Positions 35,086 to 46,442 of a stretch of DNA of 64,000 nucleotides are shown in pieces. The DNA comes from Miscanthus floridulus (Eukaryota > Streptophyta > Magnoliopsida > Poales > Poaceae). How positions within the stretch are numbered: the first letter of the stretch is position 1; every line of letters begins with the position of its first letter. Made by a program: the position numbers and the translations under genes. Location of the stretch: NCBI RefSeq assembly GCF_019320115.1, contig NC_089581.1, positions 71,345,155-71,409,154 of the forward strand. Direction: 5' to 3'. The notes under the pieces were generated by a model, which saw nothing but the letters and a program-made list of their open reading frames with translations, did not search any database and was not told the DNA's origin.

Positions 35086-36503
35086 TGCCCAAGAGAGGGT
35101 GAATTGGGCTAATTCCAAAATTTTTTGCAATAATTAAACCCTATGGTTAGCCCAAGTGTTTCTATTGATCTACCGAACAAAAGATTAGCAACCTATGTTC
35201 CAATCCCACTCTAGCATGACAATTCTATGAATATAAATGACAAGAATTGAATTTCTCAAAGTAAATGCTCAAAGTAAAGAGAGAAGGAGGAACGCGGTGA
35301 CATTTTGCCGAGGTATCAGAGAGTCGCCACTCCCCACTAATCCTCGTTGGAGCACCCACGCAAGGGTGTAGCTCCCCCTTGATCTGCTCAAGGATCAAGT
35401 GCTCTCTATGGGTTGATTCTTTGACACTCCGTCGAGGTGAATCACCCACAACCGCTCACAACTCGAGTTGGGTCATCCACAAGCTCTGCCGGATGATCAC
35501 CAAACTCCCAATCACCACCAAGCCATCTAGGTGATGGTGATCACCAAGAGTAATAAGCACGAACTCTCACTTGACCATGACAAGCCTAATGAGAAGGGTG
35601 GATGCACACTTTGCTACTCTTGCTTTCACTAATGAGGGCTCTCTTTGGGATTCTCAAATCTCAATCACCTCTCTAGGACCTTGCACTTCTTGGCACTCTC
35701 AAGGGTGTTTCTCAGCAGCTGGAATGAGCAAAAGTACCCCCCACACACAAATGGAAGAAGTATTTATACACCCATGTTCAAAATGAACCGTTATGTGCCT
35801 CTACAGGGTGACTAGATGCTCCAGTCATGTTGACCGAACACTCCGGTCAGTTCTCCCTGAACTCTAGTGTTTAAGTTGTGACCAGACGCGTCTGGTCATG
35901 ATTTTCCCTCTCTTGAACCTTACTAGAGTCGACCGGACGCTAGCACGCAGTGTCCGGTCAGTCACTTCTCAGCGTCCGATCGCACCAGACGATTTCACCT
36001 TGATCAAATGAACTGACTGAACTTTGCGCCAGTGTCCGGTCACACCAGAACCAACGTTCGGTCAGTATTTGACTCGCCATTCACTTTCAACTTTCGATCA
36101 TACATGAATGAAGTTTGCTCCAATGGATTTAAGGGCTTTTTAGGAGCTACCTAGTGCTAGATTTAGTAAGTGTGCACCATACCTAACCCACTAGACTCAC
36201 CTAGGTCAAGCTACCCATCCATACCCCCCTTAATAGTCCCCCCAAAGGAAAAACAAAGTCCTAAACTACTCTAAGTGTCTCCTCAACATCGAATGACACT
36301 TAGAACTAGTCCATCCTTAACCTTGTCATCCATCCTTTGAAAACCAAAATGATTTCCATCGTAGGGGCATGACCACCATGATAGCCCAATCGATCTCCAT
36401 TACCATGACCTAACTTAATTGCCTTTGCAAAACACATGTTAGTCACAGTAATCACGTATTGTCATTAATCACTGAAACCCCACTAGGGGCCTAGATGCTT
36501 TCA
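35086..36503 (-). repeat. 3' LTR of element E
   Basis: On the minus strand it begins TGAAAGCATCTAGG right after the purine tract and ends ...CTCTCTTGGGCA. Length is 1418 bp. GACCGGACGC-like motifs in both orientations lie at about 35815-36065. The ends and motif style match the LTRs of C, but the sequences are otherwise largely different, so C and E are different families of one lineage. Confidence 0.8.
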
Positions 36504-36517
36504 ATCTCCCCCTTTTT
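36504..36517 (-). other. polypurine tract of element E
   Basis: Minus-strand AAAAAGGGGGAGAT directly before TGAAAGC. Further G-rich tracts (AAAGGGGGAGAGG, TAGGGGGAGCG) occur upstream in the element at about 36953-36996. Confidence 0.85.
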
Positions 36518-37013
36518 GGTGATTGAGGACAATACCTCCTCAAGTATGTGAAAGAGATGAGGTTTTTAACATGCTTGGTTCATATAAGCTTTTGACAATA
36601 AGAACAAAAGTGTTAGGCAAGCTTATATGACCCAAGCCAACATGATGTACTCAAAAGATATGAAATAAGCAAGAGTACAAGTAATAAAGCTCATTTGCAT
36701 CGGAGTAAAACGCGAAAGCAAAGCAATTGAGCATAACACAAGTGATATGACATATAAATAATTCAAAGTAGAGAGCACACATGTCACATATCACATATCA
36801 CATAAATATCATGATCACATTAATATCATGATAATGATCACACTTAAGTAGTTCAATGCATAATAGTAAACATGAATGCATAATGTATCACACATAAAAC
36901 TCCAAATGTAATAGATAAGCTATAAGCTAATAGATAGACTCCCCTAAATGTATCGCTCCCCCTAAGACTAACATACTCGATCCCTCTCCCCCTTTGGCGT
37001 CAAACACCAAAAC

Positions 37014-39361
37014 CTAAAGGTTGGTCGGTGGGGCTACAATGGACGAGTTGGGCACTGAGGTGCGAGGAGCAAGCTAGAACTATGTGCCATCATCATCTGA
37101 TCCTGAGCTTTGAGCAGTCTAACCCTCTATAGCTGGAAGCGATGCTAAAGTGTTCTGGGTCGGATCTATAACTAGCGCTGCCTGCTCTGATGATGTAACT
37201 GATGAAGGGAGCACCTCTGTAGTCCTGATAATAGGTGCAACTATGGAAGGACCTGGGACATGTAGCTCTAGTGGAGTAGGCTGCCCTATCAACTCACTGA
37301 ATGAAGCACCAAGGCTCCTAGAAACTAGGGTGAGCACTGACAAACTCTGAGGCGAAGTAAAGCCCGTATGAAGGAGTGAACTATGGAGCTGGCACTGGCG
37401 AAGCAAACCACTAGGACACCTGCTCTATAGGTGAAGGAAACTGTGGCGCTAGTGGTCCCTGACTCTAAAGCCCATTGGGCTGAAAAGCTAGAGTCATAGA
37501 AGTGGTGGTAGACTGACCAAGCTAGGGTGAAGGCTGTGGCGGTGGAGCCCCAATAGCTGTCACTACATGCTGCATAAACCCAAGTAGCTACTGCTGCATG
37601 AGAAGCTACTGTTGATGCATGGCATACTGCTGCTGCTGTTGCTGGAACTCATCCTATCGAGTCTAAAATTGTGCAAATGTAGCAGCAGTCTCCTGAGCCT
37701 GGTGAGCCTGATCTTGCCTCATCCGCTCAAGTATAGCAAGTAGAGTGGGATCTGTCTATGGTACAGGTGGAGCTAAACTAGAGCTATTGGCCTTATGGTT
37801 ATGTCATTGAGGAGGCATCTGAGGGATAGGCTGGTAGTCATCATCTAACCTATCACTGGGGTCGCTCGTGCCCATCCCCTCCAGCTGAGCATCTAACTGC
37901 TCCTCCTCTATAGCTGCTATGCCCCTGATGGTCTTATCCTACTGGGTTGTAGTCTTGGCACCTCTAGACAACAGCACAGCTGGCTGGGTGTCCTCACTGC
38001 ACTATGGCGGATCATCTGAGTCATGTTGTGTGCAGGGAACTCTGTAGTAGCACCACTATACTCTGCCAACATCTTAGGTGGCCTCATAGTAACTGCCCTA
38101 TTGATTAGGAATGTAATCCAGTGAGCATATGGTAGCTGCCTATGACCCCTGAACCCCTCTATAATAGTATCCTCCATCTCTGATAGAAGAAGATCCCAAA
38201 TGTCAAACACAGTCTGCTACATCAGAGAGTTCAGTAGCCATAGTTGTATGCGAGTCAAGCCATCGCGATACCCCATCCTTAGGAGCAGTGTCCTCCTCAT
38301 AATAGCATCAAGCACTCTAGCAGTAGGAGTGAGATCACTAGGTGTCCTGCTCGACCCCTCGCCGAAAGGCTCTATGATGCAATGACAAACTAGATCTATA
38401 GGGGGCACAAGACTATCGTGAGGGCATCTGGGAGGCACTGTATGTCCATAGCAAACCTCATGAAGCCGGATGGGCTGCTCCTGAAGCCTGAGAATCTCTC
38501 TGACCCTAGAGCTCATTAGCCTGTAATCTCTGCCTCTGAAAGCAAAGTGAATGAATCTGTGCAGCGGGTCAATCCAAAGTGTAGCATAGAACTCATGGAC
38601 TCAAGATGGAACATATAAGCCTGTCCATCCAAGTAAATCTGTCAGCCCTGGCAAGTAAGATAGGTAAGGGCGAATATGCTCTCTAGCTGCTGCTACAATG
38701 GACTCAATATTGCACACCCTCTGAGATCTGAATATTGCCCCACTATTAAGATATGCATTATAAAAATCTTCCTACAGTGGTGTGTAGAAGCCCTTTGAAG
38801 CTCAGTCATCCCTCCTTGGCGGGAACCACTGCTCAAACTCCACAAATCTGAGTTGATGCACCTTAGGAGGCGGACGAGAACCCCTCCGCTGTGTCTCTGG
38901 CCTCGATGTGACTAGAGCACAGGTACGACCAGAGCAGCGCCACTATGGCTGAGGTGCCTACTCTGTCTCCTTGGTCTGCTCTCCCTCTTGAGTCTGATCT
39001 ACTGGCTATGGCTGCTGCTATGACTAACCCTGAGGCTAACTCTCGTCAATAACCACACGCCGTCCTCCAACCATGACAGTCCTAGCTGGACCACCATGAC
39101 GGCGCTCAACCTACTCAAGTGCAGCCCTCATAGTTGGAGAAAGCTGATCTACAATAATAACACCACTCCTAGCACCTCCTCTCTCTATGCACTCTACGAC
39201 CTCTACAACTATGGCTGCTCTCGCTATATCTGCATCAGGGTACATGTGCTTCCTTATTGCTAGCTTCTTCATCGTCTGCCTTTTGTATCTATAGGCAGGC
39301 AAGGCGGGGGCCTCAGATCCTCATCACCAGGACCTCCTTCGACATTCTTGACACGAGTCAT
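37014..39361 (-). pseudogene. extra ORF of element E (plant transposon-protein-like, env position), broken
   Basis: About 780 codons on the minus strand from ATG (39361) to TAG (37014-37016). Seen: a basic N-terminal part (YRYKRQTMKKLAIRKHMYPD), GVIIVDQLSPTMRAALE, a Gln-rich stretch, then a globular part with LRFVEFEQWFPPRRDD, VHEFYATLWIDP, FRGRDYRLMSSRVREILRL, PTARVLDAIMRRTLL, TRIQLWLLNSLM and YAHWITFLINRAV, then a Gln/Pro-rich tail. The globular part resembles the 'putative plant transposon protein' type found in many plant elements, by memory and not by search. I see no clear signal peptide or membrane segment, so an envelope role is unsupported. Many TAG stops replace Gln codons, and there is a frameshift near 39300. 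Confidence 0.65.
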
Positions 39362-40600
39362 CTGATGGATCTGAAAAGAACAACTACCGCTGATAAAGAT
39401 CAACTGCCAACTGTCACTTTCGAGGCTTGGCCTCGTTCCATACTCACGAGCTTGGCCCCGAGTTGGCTAACAACTATCAAAGTGACCCCAGAAACACCGA
39501 CTCGCTGCACGTTGGAATATATCAGATATATGAATAATTATAATATTTCTAGAGATACGAAACCCTAAGAAAGCAAGCAATAGATATGAAATTGGAAACG
39601 AGGGCTTGCTACCTGACGAACCGCCAAACCGAAGAACAAGGAACGGATCAGGGAACTACCGGATTGGAACTGTGATGCTAGGGTTCCGGCGAAGTGATGC
39701 GACAGCCAAAAAGATGTAGGGTAGTGGATTAGGGCATGACATGGAGCAATGTGGCACTAGTGCTTAGCTGTGGTGAGGGCAGTGCAAGGGCACAAGCTCG
39801 ACGGCGTTAGGCAGGGGCTCGGCGGCGCTAGGGCAGAGGCGCGAGCACTACGGCAGCGCTGTGGTTGAGGCGTGGACTAGAGGTGGTGCGCTGGAGCGGC
39901 TGTGCACAGGCACGGTAGTGAGTCAATGCGGTGTGGTGAACAGCGGTGGATCAGGCACGGGAGCGCGGTGGCTTGGGCGAGCAATGGTGATTTGGCGGCG
40001 TAGGCAAAGTCGGTGGATTAGGGCAAACAACGCACGTGATTATATGGTGGCTCCCATGGAATAGAAAAGGAAACAAATAAGAGTTAGGATCCCGCATGAT
40101 TTCTTCTGACTGGACGCTCCGGTGGCAACGATCGGACGCTACCACCCAAAGTCCAGTCGATTCTAGAGAGGTCCCAAACCCCTAGAATCGCGTCCGGACG
40201 CGTTCGGTGAACCCCGACCAGACATAGCCAGAGTCTGGTCCACACTGCCTTGATTGCCTTCGCCTCATCGGACGCTGAACCACCATCTGATCGGACGCTG
40301 AACAGCAGAGTTTAGTCACTCCATCGCAACAGGTTCACCTCCTGTGAACTGACCGGACGCTGGACTTCAGAGTCCAGTGCAGCATCCGATCACTCTTTTT
40401 CCAGCAAATCTTCAAAGTCATTCATGCTACCTGTTCCCAATCAAGTTTCAACTTCAATAAGACCCAAATAAACACCAATTGGAACTGATGTGAGTGACTT
40501 CTCTCAAACCCTCAATTTTTTTAAAATATTTTGCCTTAGGCTATAATTCTTTTTAAGAAAATAGGAAATAAGAGGGCAATTGAAGATAAACGACAAAGCA
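39362..40600 (-). promoter_or_regulatory. upstream region and spliced leader of the extra ORF of E
   Basis: Reading toward the ORF: a block with inverted GACCGGACGC-like motifs (40110-40385), a TATA-like CCATATAATC (about 40050), a GC-rich Pro-coding-like leader (39780-40000), then a possible intron, donor TCAG|GTAGCA at 39612 and acceptor TTCTTTTCAG at 39371, 242 bp. The ATG follows nine bases after the acceptor. The arrangement suggests a separate promoter for the extra ORF. Motifs are seen; promoter and splicing are inferred. Confidence 0.45.
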
Positions 40601-40804
40601 ACATTCATGCATATGCAATGCAATACTTGAAAGTAAATCTAGTTGCTTGTCAAGTTTGATCCAAGGTTAAGCTTCTTCACACGCTTTACGACAGTTATCT
40701 TAACCATGTTAGACAAGCCCTAAGTGCATTACCATAAAGTAACATGTTGTATATTATAATGAAATGCAAAGGACAACACAAACTCAATTTTTAGTGAAGT
40801 TACT
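40601..40804 (-). other. pol end and start of spacer of element E
   Basis: After element I and one copy of its target site are removed, LDFSN continues into this segment and pol ends at once. The following DNA is AT-rich non-coding. GTTAC (40800-40804) is the target site of element I. Confidence 0.65.
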
Positions 40805-42602
40805 GTCGACATAGAATTTTCGCTTCCGTGCCAAGGACACACGCAGCAAGCCGGAAGGGTCCGCTCGATGGAGCAGATCCACCTGACTTTAGCGCAAGGA
40901 TGGTCGATCCTGCGCAATCCTCCTGAGACGTGCCAGTCAATTTGACCCTACAATTGATAAGGAGAGAAAGCTTATCAGTAATTAAGGGCGGAACATGCCG
41001 GTGTTGCCAGACAGTCCTGAATGTGTGGCTCTAAGAGCCGATATGAGAGGAAATCGACTAAATAGCCGATCCCAGCATGTTCACAAGAATGAATCGATTA
41101 AAGCTCATGGGGTTGTATAAGAAGGATCGGTTATCATTCAGGATAAATGTTATTTAAGCAAATATTAATCAATGGTAATAAGATATCAATGATGATTGGT
41201 TTATACTGAACCAATGATTACAAGTAACCTGAACTCCTTTTATTTAAAGAAACAACTCAACACCTCTTAACCATTTAATAATGGTAAATCTAATGAACAT
41301 GTTAGATCTCATCTATCGCCATGACCTAGTGGGGCATGAGGCAGAATCATGTAGGCCATAGAAACAACAATAGACTCGACAACCCTAACTCATTACTAAT
41401 ATCAGTGGGGCATGAGGCAGAATCATGCAGGCCATAATACCATAACAAGATCATGGGGCTAACGCATCTTTCAACTTATCTCTACTTCAATGATCTCATA
41501 ATGTGAACTGTTCATGAAAGCATTCAATATCGACTAAACAGCCGGTTTAGGCATAGCGCACAGTTAAGGTCATGCCTTCTCAGGAATAGGTCTACTAACT
41601 AACGATCCCCACTCCATGGTGCCAATAGTGGGGTGAGATGAAGAATCCCACAGGCCATGATGACGGGCCATGGAACAGTTTTCATTAACTAATAGATCTA
41701 CTCAAGATCAGACATGCCTTAACCGCACGCTATGCACGATTAAGATTGACGCAAAACAGCCAATAAAAAACATAACTCATCGCTTAAGATGTAGATTAGA
41801 TCAGTTTTAGATTAGCAAACGATGAGTTAAACAAGATATAAGGACAATCTAGATCAATCTCAATCGGGCAGAGTGATATTGCTATAATTAGATAAACAAT
41901 GAAAGCAATAAGCAATATCAGTAACTTAATGAATCTACCAACGACTGCCATTCTAAGGTAGAGCCGATAACTTGACCTTGATCTAATTCAAGCAGTGGGG
42001 TGTGAGGCAGAATCACACAGGTCATACTTGAATTAGACAAGAATCGATAACTAGCCTATACTAGAGTCGCAGTGGGGGTCGACCAGATCGATGCAGCCAT
42101 ATGAACAGAGGTATAAACCATGACAGTACTTACAAACAAGTAGTGGAGGTCGACTAGATCGATGCAGCCATACTCGCTGAAGAACTCAGCTGAGATCTAC
42201 TCTACTCCTCCTAAGGGGTGGCCGGAGCCAAAAAAAGTAATTGACTTTGTAGTTTGATTGATTGTTGTTCTACAATAGCCGGGGTTTGGTATTTATACCC
42301 AGAGTCTAAACATGAATCCTACTCAAGCACGATTTGTTACAACCTTCGGCATAAAATGAAAATATTCCTAATTTAAGATAACTATGGACTCTAATCTTTC
42401 CCTTTTTGTAGAGTCCAGCATGTTTCGTCCGAGCGCCAATCATAGTCCTTGTCGTTATCTGCTGGCGCTATTTGAAGAAAGATGATTCTAGTGCTGCATC
42501 CAAATCAGCTGGTTTCGATCCGCACGCAATTATTTCCTTGCTGACATGATTCTGGGAGTTCTCGAGCTCTTGAGATCCTCCTTCCAAATTCTAGTGTAAA
42601 CA
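40805..42602 (-). repeat. 3' LTR of element I
   Basis: It begins TGTCGACATAGAATTTTCGC and ends ...CTAGTGTAAACA on the plus strand. It is nearly identical to 50261-52060, with scattered substitutions and small indels. It contains six copies of a hairpin motif flanked by GTGGGG and CAGGCCAT (near 41329, 41404, 41627, 41996, 42078, 42150). Confidence 0.92.
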
Positions 42603-42620
42603 CATGCCCCCAATTTTGGG
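42603..42620 (-). other. polypurine tract of element I
   Basis: On the minus strand CCCAAAATTGGGGGCATG abuts the TGTTTACACTAG start of the 3' LTR. The AATTGGGGGCA form is usual in TAT-type gypsy elements and fixes the direction of the element. Confidence 0.75.
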
Positions 42621-43512
42621 ATAAAAGTAATTTTATTCCAAAATTATCCTGTCTGCATCCTTGATTGGTCCATAGTCACGGGTAGAGAACCTTGATCTAG
42701 GGGTCCACCGTTTGTCGCCGCTTACATCCATTCACGAGCCCATGCCTCAAAACCTTTGCAAGAGCACCACTGTTTCACGGGCATTTGGATTCACCTTCTC
42801 GGACTGGCTACAAAACGCTCATCTGACCTTGGCGAGAGCAACTCGACACTTCAGCCATGTTTTTCTTCCATCTGTCTTTTCGAGTGCTCCCAACCCCGCT
42901 AGACCCTCCATGGTCTATCTCTTTGCGATAAAGATCTTGAGTGGTTAGAAGAATTCTTGTGCATAGGGTGATTGTGTCGCCCATTCTAGCACCTTGTTGA
43001 GCAAGAGGATCAGCTGCTACGGCTAGAAGAAGTCTTATGACGCGCCTGCGTCTTCTCACCATGCTCGCAGAGCTTTTCTAGTGTTTGCAAGGGCTAGAAT
43101 GTGTGGACACTTTTCCCTTGTTTGTTCCATCAAATGCCTATCGGGAGAACCATAAGCTTCTTTCCAGCGGCTTCCCTAGTCACCTAGAAATCTATGGGTA
43201 TCTGCTAGTTAGGTGACCTTTCCTTTTCTTTGGCATAATCTTATTAATGGGCTGATGTGACTTGGTTTATGATGATCCTTGGCCTTGTGGGGATCCAGAC
43301 TTCCTTCAATCCAAAAGAAGCCTTGGTGGGTTGACCTTTGGTCCATGTAAATTCTTTGTATCCATCCCACAATGCTTCGTAACTTGGGGGACTAATAAGT
43401 CCAAATCTGTTACCTTTCTATTATCTATCCCCTGATTTCCTATTGTGTCGATCCATTTCTATCTCTGACTTCAATTTCATATCTCCAGCGAAACTAATTT
43501 TGCCTTCCCGGG

Positions 43513-43522
43513 CTATATATAC
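43513..43522 (+). promoter_or_regulatory. TATA box of the antisense gene in element I
   Basis: CTATATATAC in GGGCTATATATACGGGCC lies about 100 bp before ATG 43614, with a short pyrimidine-rich leader between. It points opposite to the element's own direction. This is a good plant core promoter by sequence; activity is not shown. Confidence 0.6.
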
Positions 43523-43613
43523 GGGCCACGACTGAAGGCCGAGCAACAATCCACTTTGTCTCAATCCCTTCGCATCCTCAATATAGTCTCTATTTTTCTA
43601 TAAGCTTGAGATC

Positions 43614-44392
43614 ATGGAAATCAGCAAGAGGTCTACTAAGGGCACTCTCGAATGGATCTATAACATCGCACCAGCGCCTTCATCGTCGAGAGCGTGCAGC
43701 CCATGATGCACCCACCGCCTTAGGTCATAGGGATGGCTCCGTTCAGCCTCTAGGGGTCTTCCTTGTCAATAGCTTATCACCTAGCTTCCTTGCTACCTAG
43801 GGTGGCGGATCGGCAATGATGACCTGCTCGCCACCATTGACAAGCCATGGCCTAGAGTCTTGCCGAATGTCTTTCTTTCATAGAAGTCAACCCTGACCAT
43901 GGCTCCATGTCGATCAGTCCCCCGTGGTTGATTCAGTGTATGATAAATTGGCCAAAGCCAAGCCCAGAATCATGGGTGAAATATCATAACCTTTGTTTCC
44001 TGTTCAACTTCACCTTCAGGATTCTGATCATCTCCCTTTTGAACTTTTTAGATTTGTCCACTCAACTAGAGAGCCTTCAACTAGCTGCGGAGTACGCAAT
44101 AGGATTTGTCAATGCCAGAGGTGTCATCCCAATATTTCGCCTATATGACATCCTAAATCATGTCAGGGAGGTCGCTCTTCATGGGTCCGTATGGTGCTGC
44201 CACGGCGTTGGCTACCGCACAGGCCCGTTCTGGCCACAATCTTCGGCTTCTTCCTCATGGTTTTCGGATGCGGTGCACCCTGGGGATCATGAGCGTTTGA
44301 CTGAGGATTTCCTTAGCGCCGCTGACTCTGTGGCCTTCAACACCCTGGCCGATGATATAGTAGGCAAAGTGTCTTCGGCCCATAACTTGTAA
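43614..44392 (+). pseudogene. antisense gene of element I, copy 1 (broken)
   Basis: It starts ATGGAAATCAGCAAG downstream of the TATA box; this frame stops after about 30 codons, and the reading continues in other frames. The clearest part is the end: after a pyrimidine-rich acceptor (GAACTTTTTAG, 44041-44051) it reads TQLESLQLAAEYAIGFVNAR, and finally HERLTEDFLSAADSVAFNTL...VGKV with TAA at 44390-44392. The same exon end recurs in copy 2. Antisense genes between pol and the 3' LTR are a known trait of some TAT-type elements; their role is unknown. Family recognised by position only. Confidence 0.5.
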
Positions 44393-44559
44393 TAGGTGGT
44401 ATTTAGCAAACAATTTCTTCATCTTGAGTGATTTCTCCTTTGTTTTATACCCCACATTACACGCATCACTTTGTCGGCATAATCGATACGCATTGTACCG
44501 GCTTTCACCCCTTCAGGCGTACTTTCTAGCTAGCAATGATACCCCTCCTGGTATCGGCT

Positions 44560-44740
44560 ACTAAAACTGACGACCGAGCAAATCGTTGTTTAGTATCAAT
44601 CCAAATGCTAGGGTAATATTCCTTCAAATATTTCCCATTTGATTGCTCTACCGAATTTTCTTTCTCTTCTCAGTATCTACAAGTATCACCAGGCGCATAA
44701 CATTTGATCTGATAAGGTTCTTCCTAGTTGGCTAACCATC
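44560..44740 (-). pseudogene. possible integrase C-terminal remnant of element I
   Basis: On the minus strand GWLAN-EEPYQIK-Y-PGDT then NGKYLKEYYPSIW resembles the W-x-GP[YF]-x-I ... LKKYYPS end of gypsy integrases. It is the only pol trace downstream of protease. It has one or two stops and is short, so the call is tentative. Confidence 0.4.
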
Positions 44741-44884
44741 CAGCCGAACCTGCTTGTTCCCTGATTTGATCGGTGACTTTATTTTCTAGACTAAGTCTTC
44801 TTCAGAAAATTACTTGATCTTGACCTTTTAATCATAATACCTTGCAATCCTCAGTTTATTGGTTTCAGTATTTTTTTCAAGAGC

Positions 44885-46442
44885 ATGCAGCCGAAGGCAC
44901 CTCAAGTCTTTAAAGTCATCCATCACAAAATTCTAGTAGACATCGGCTTGATAAATCATTTTGCAACATCGCACGCCTTGATCCAGTTTGAACTTCCCAA
45001 AGAAAGACTGCATTGTATTTATGCACAAGTCCATAAGGCGGTCACATTAGCTCCTCTGCTCTTGGTCATCAAGGACAACCTATTCTCAGCCTTCCCTAGA
45101 GTCCTGTCTCCCTTTTACATTTTTGAAGATCAGGTCCTGAAGGTGAAACTAGGTTCAGAGGAGTTTGTTTGACCGCAAAACCCCTTTGGCCAAGGGGCAT
45201 TTGAACAGGCGAGAGGCTTAAAGAATCACTATAGTCAACTGATCACCTCCGCTTCAGCTAAAGAGCTGATTCTTTGGCAAAATAACCGATTCTAGACTCC
45301 CGATCTCAATCCCACTTAGGTCTGAAAACATGGCTTTTGTCAAGAGAGCCCTCCAATCTCCTATCCTTAGTTATATAGCGCTGTATTTCAATATTTGTGG
45401 AGTGGCGTTTTGCCCTTCTATTAATTGCAGTTGCCTTTTACGTGTCTTGAGGCATCCACCTATTCGCTTCATGTCTTCAAATACCAATCGAGGGCTTTGG
45501 CTTCAAACGCCTCTTTATCTACAATTGTTCCTTCACTTTCTTCCATCTGCCAAAACATTGCAGTGGTTCCATTCCTCTTTTCTACAGATTCAATCATTCT
45601 TCTTGGCCAGCGAAGGTAATCGAGGTAAGCATGTGGTAGAGGACATCTCGGTAGAAGTCATGCTGATGAACCAGCATCTCCGATGCATAAGGTAAGATTG
45701 GCAACCCCTGTTCATGATGATGATCTGTTTCGACTTGCCTATAAGCTCATTATGAATGACAACCTTCACCCTTTTCCCAAGACTGATAATCCTACTGATG
45801 CTGCATCTTCCATGCTGGCTTCATCGTTGGGTTCTTCCAACTCGTATGATGGTGATGATGCCCAGCGCTTCTTCCGAGAATGGAGGGCGGCCGAGGACCA
45901 TTATTCCAAGGTGATTCGGAACAATGGCCAACTAGAGATTCGTCTAGGAGTCCTCCAGACTGCTCTTAATGCGGCAGAGGAGGAGACCAACACCGTTCGA
46001 GCACGGCTGGCGGAGTCTGACGCTGTGGTAGCAGGTAAAATGAGCCCCATGAATGTTTCCATTCTGTTTTCCGTTGCTTTTGTCTTGATATTCTTCGGCA
46101 ATCACCAGCCCAAATGGTGCAAGTGGAGTCTCTTCAATTAGTGGAGAACGCAGCCGCAGACGCCGTCAATGCCAGGGGTTCCCTTATTGACGCTCGTCTC
46201 CAAGACATCCCTAGTCCATGTCCAGGAGATTGCCCTTTACTGGCGTTCGTCATGGTGCGTCGGTGGCGCTAGCTGTGGCATAGGTCCAAACCGGGCATGA
46301 TCTCCACACCATGGAGGTTGGCTTCTCGACTGACGATGGCCCTGAGGGACATGAAGATCTGATAGAAGATTTCACCATAGCGGCAGAGGCCATCATGGAC
46401 ATCACACCCACTCAGGATGTGGTGAACAAGGTCTTTGACTAG
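44885..46442 (+). pseudogene. antisense gene of element I, copy 2 (broken)
   Basis: Plus-strand coding-like pieces: 44885-45172 (VFKVIHHKILVDIGLINHF...), 45330-45695, then 45683-46034 with LFRLAYKLIMNDNLHPFPK and a coiled-coil-like RLGVLQTALNAAEEETNTVRA. A 74 bp intron is well supported: donor GCAG|GTAAAA at 46035, acceptor ATCACCAG ending 46108. The next exon reads QMVQVESLQLVENAAADAVNAR, homologous to copy 1, and ends HEDLIEDFTIAAEAIMD...VVNKVFD at TAG 46440-46442. Frameshifts occur after about 46190. The function is unknown; the gene looks like a two-exon or longer coiled-coil protein carried by the element. Confidence 0.5.

Noticed and set aside
37615..37660. CAG/CTG-rich stretch as a microsatellite
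   Set aside because: It is the Gln-rich tail of the extra ORF of E on the minus strand, mixed with TAG decay codons, not a pure repeat.
41329..42190. CRISPR-like array (repeated ~30 bp units)
   Set aside because: Spacing is irregular, units differ, the DNA is a plant LTR, and the units recur in the second LTR.
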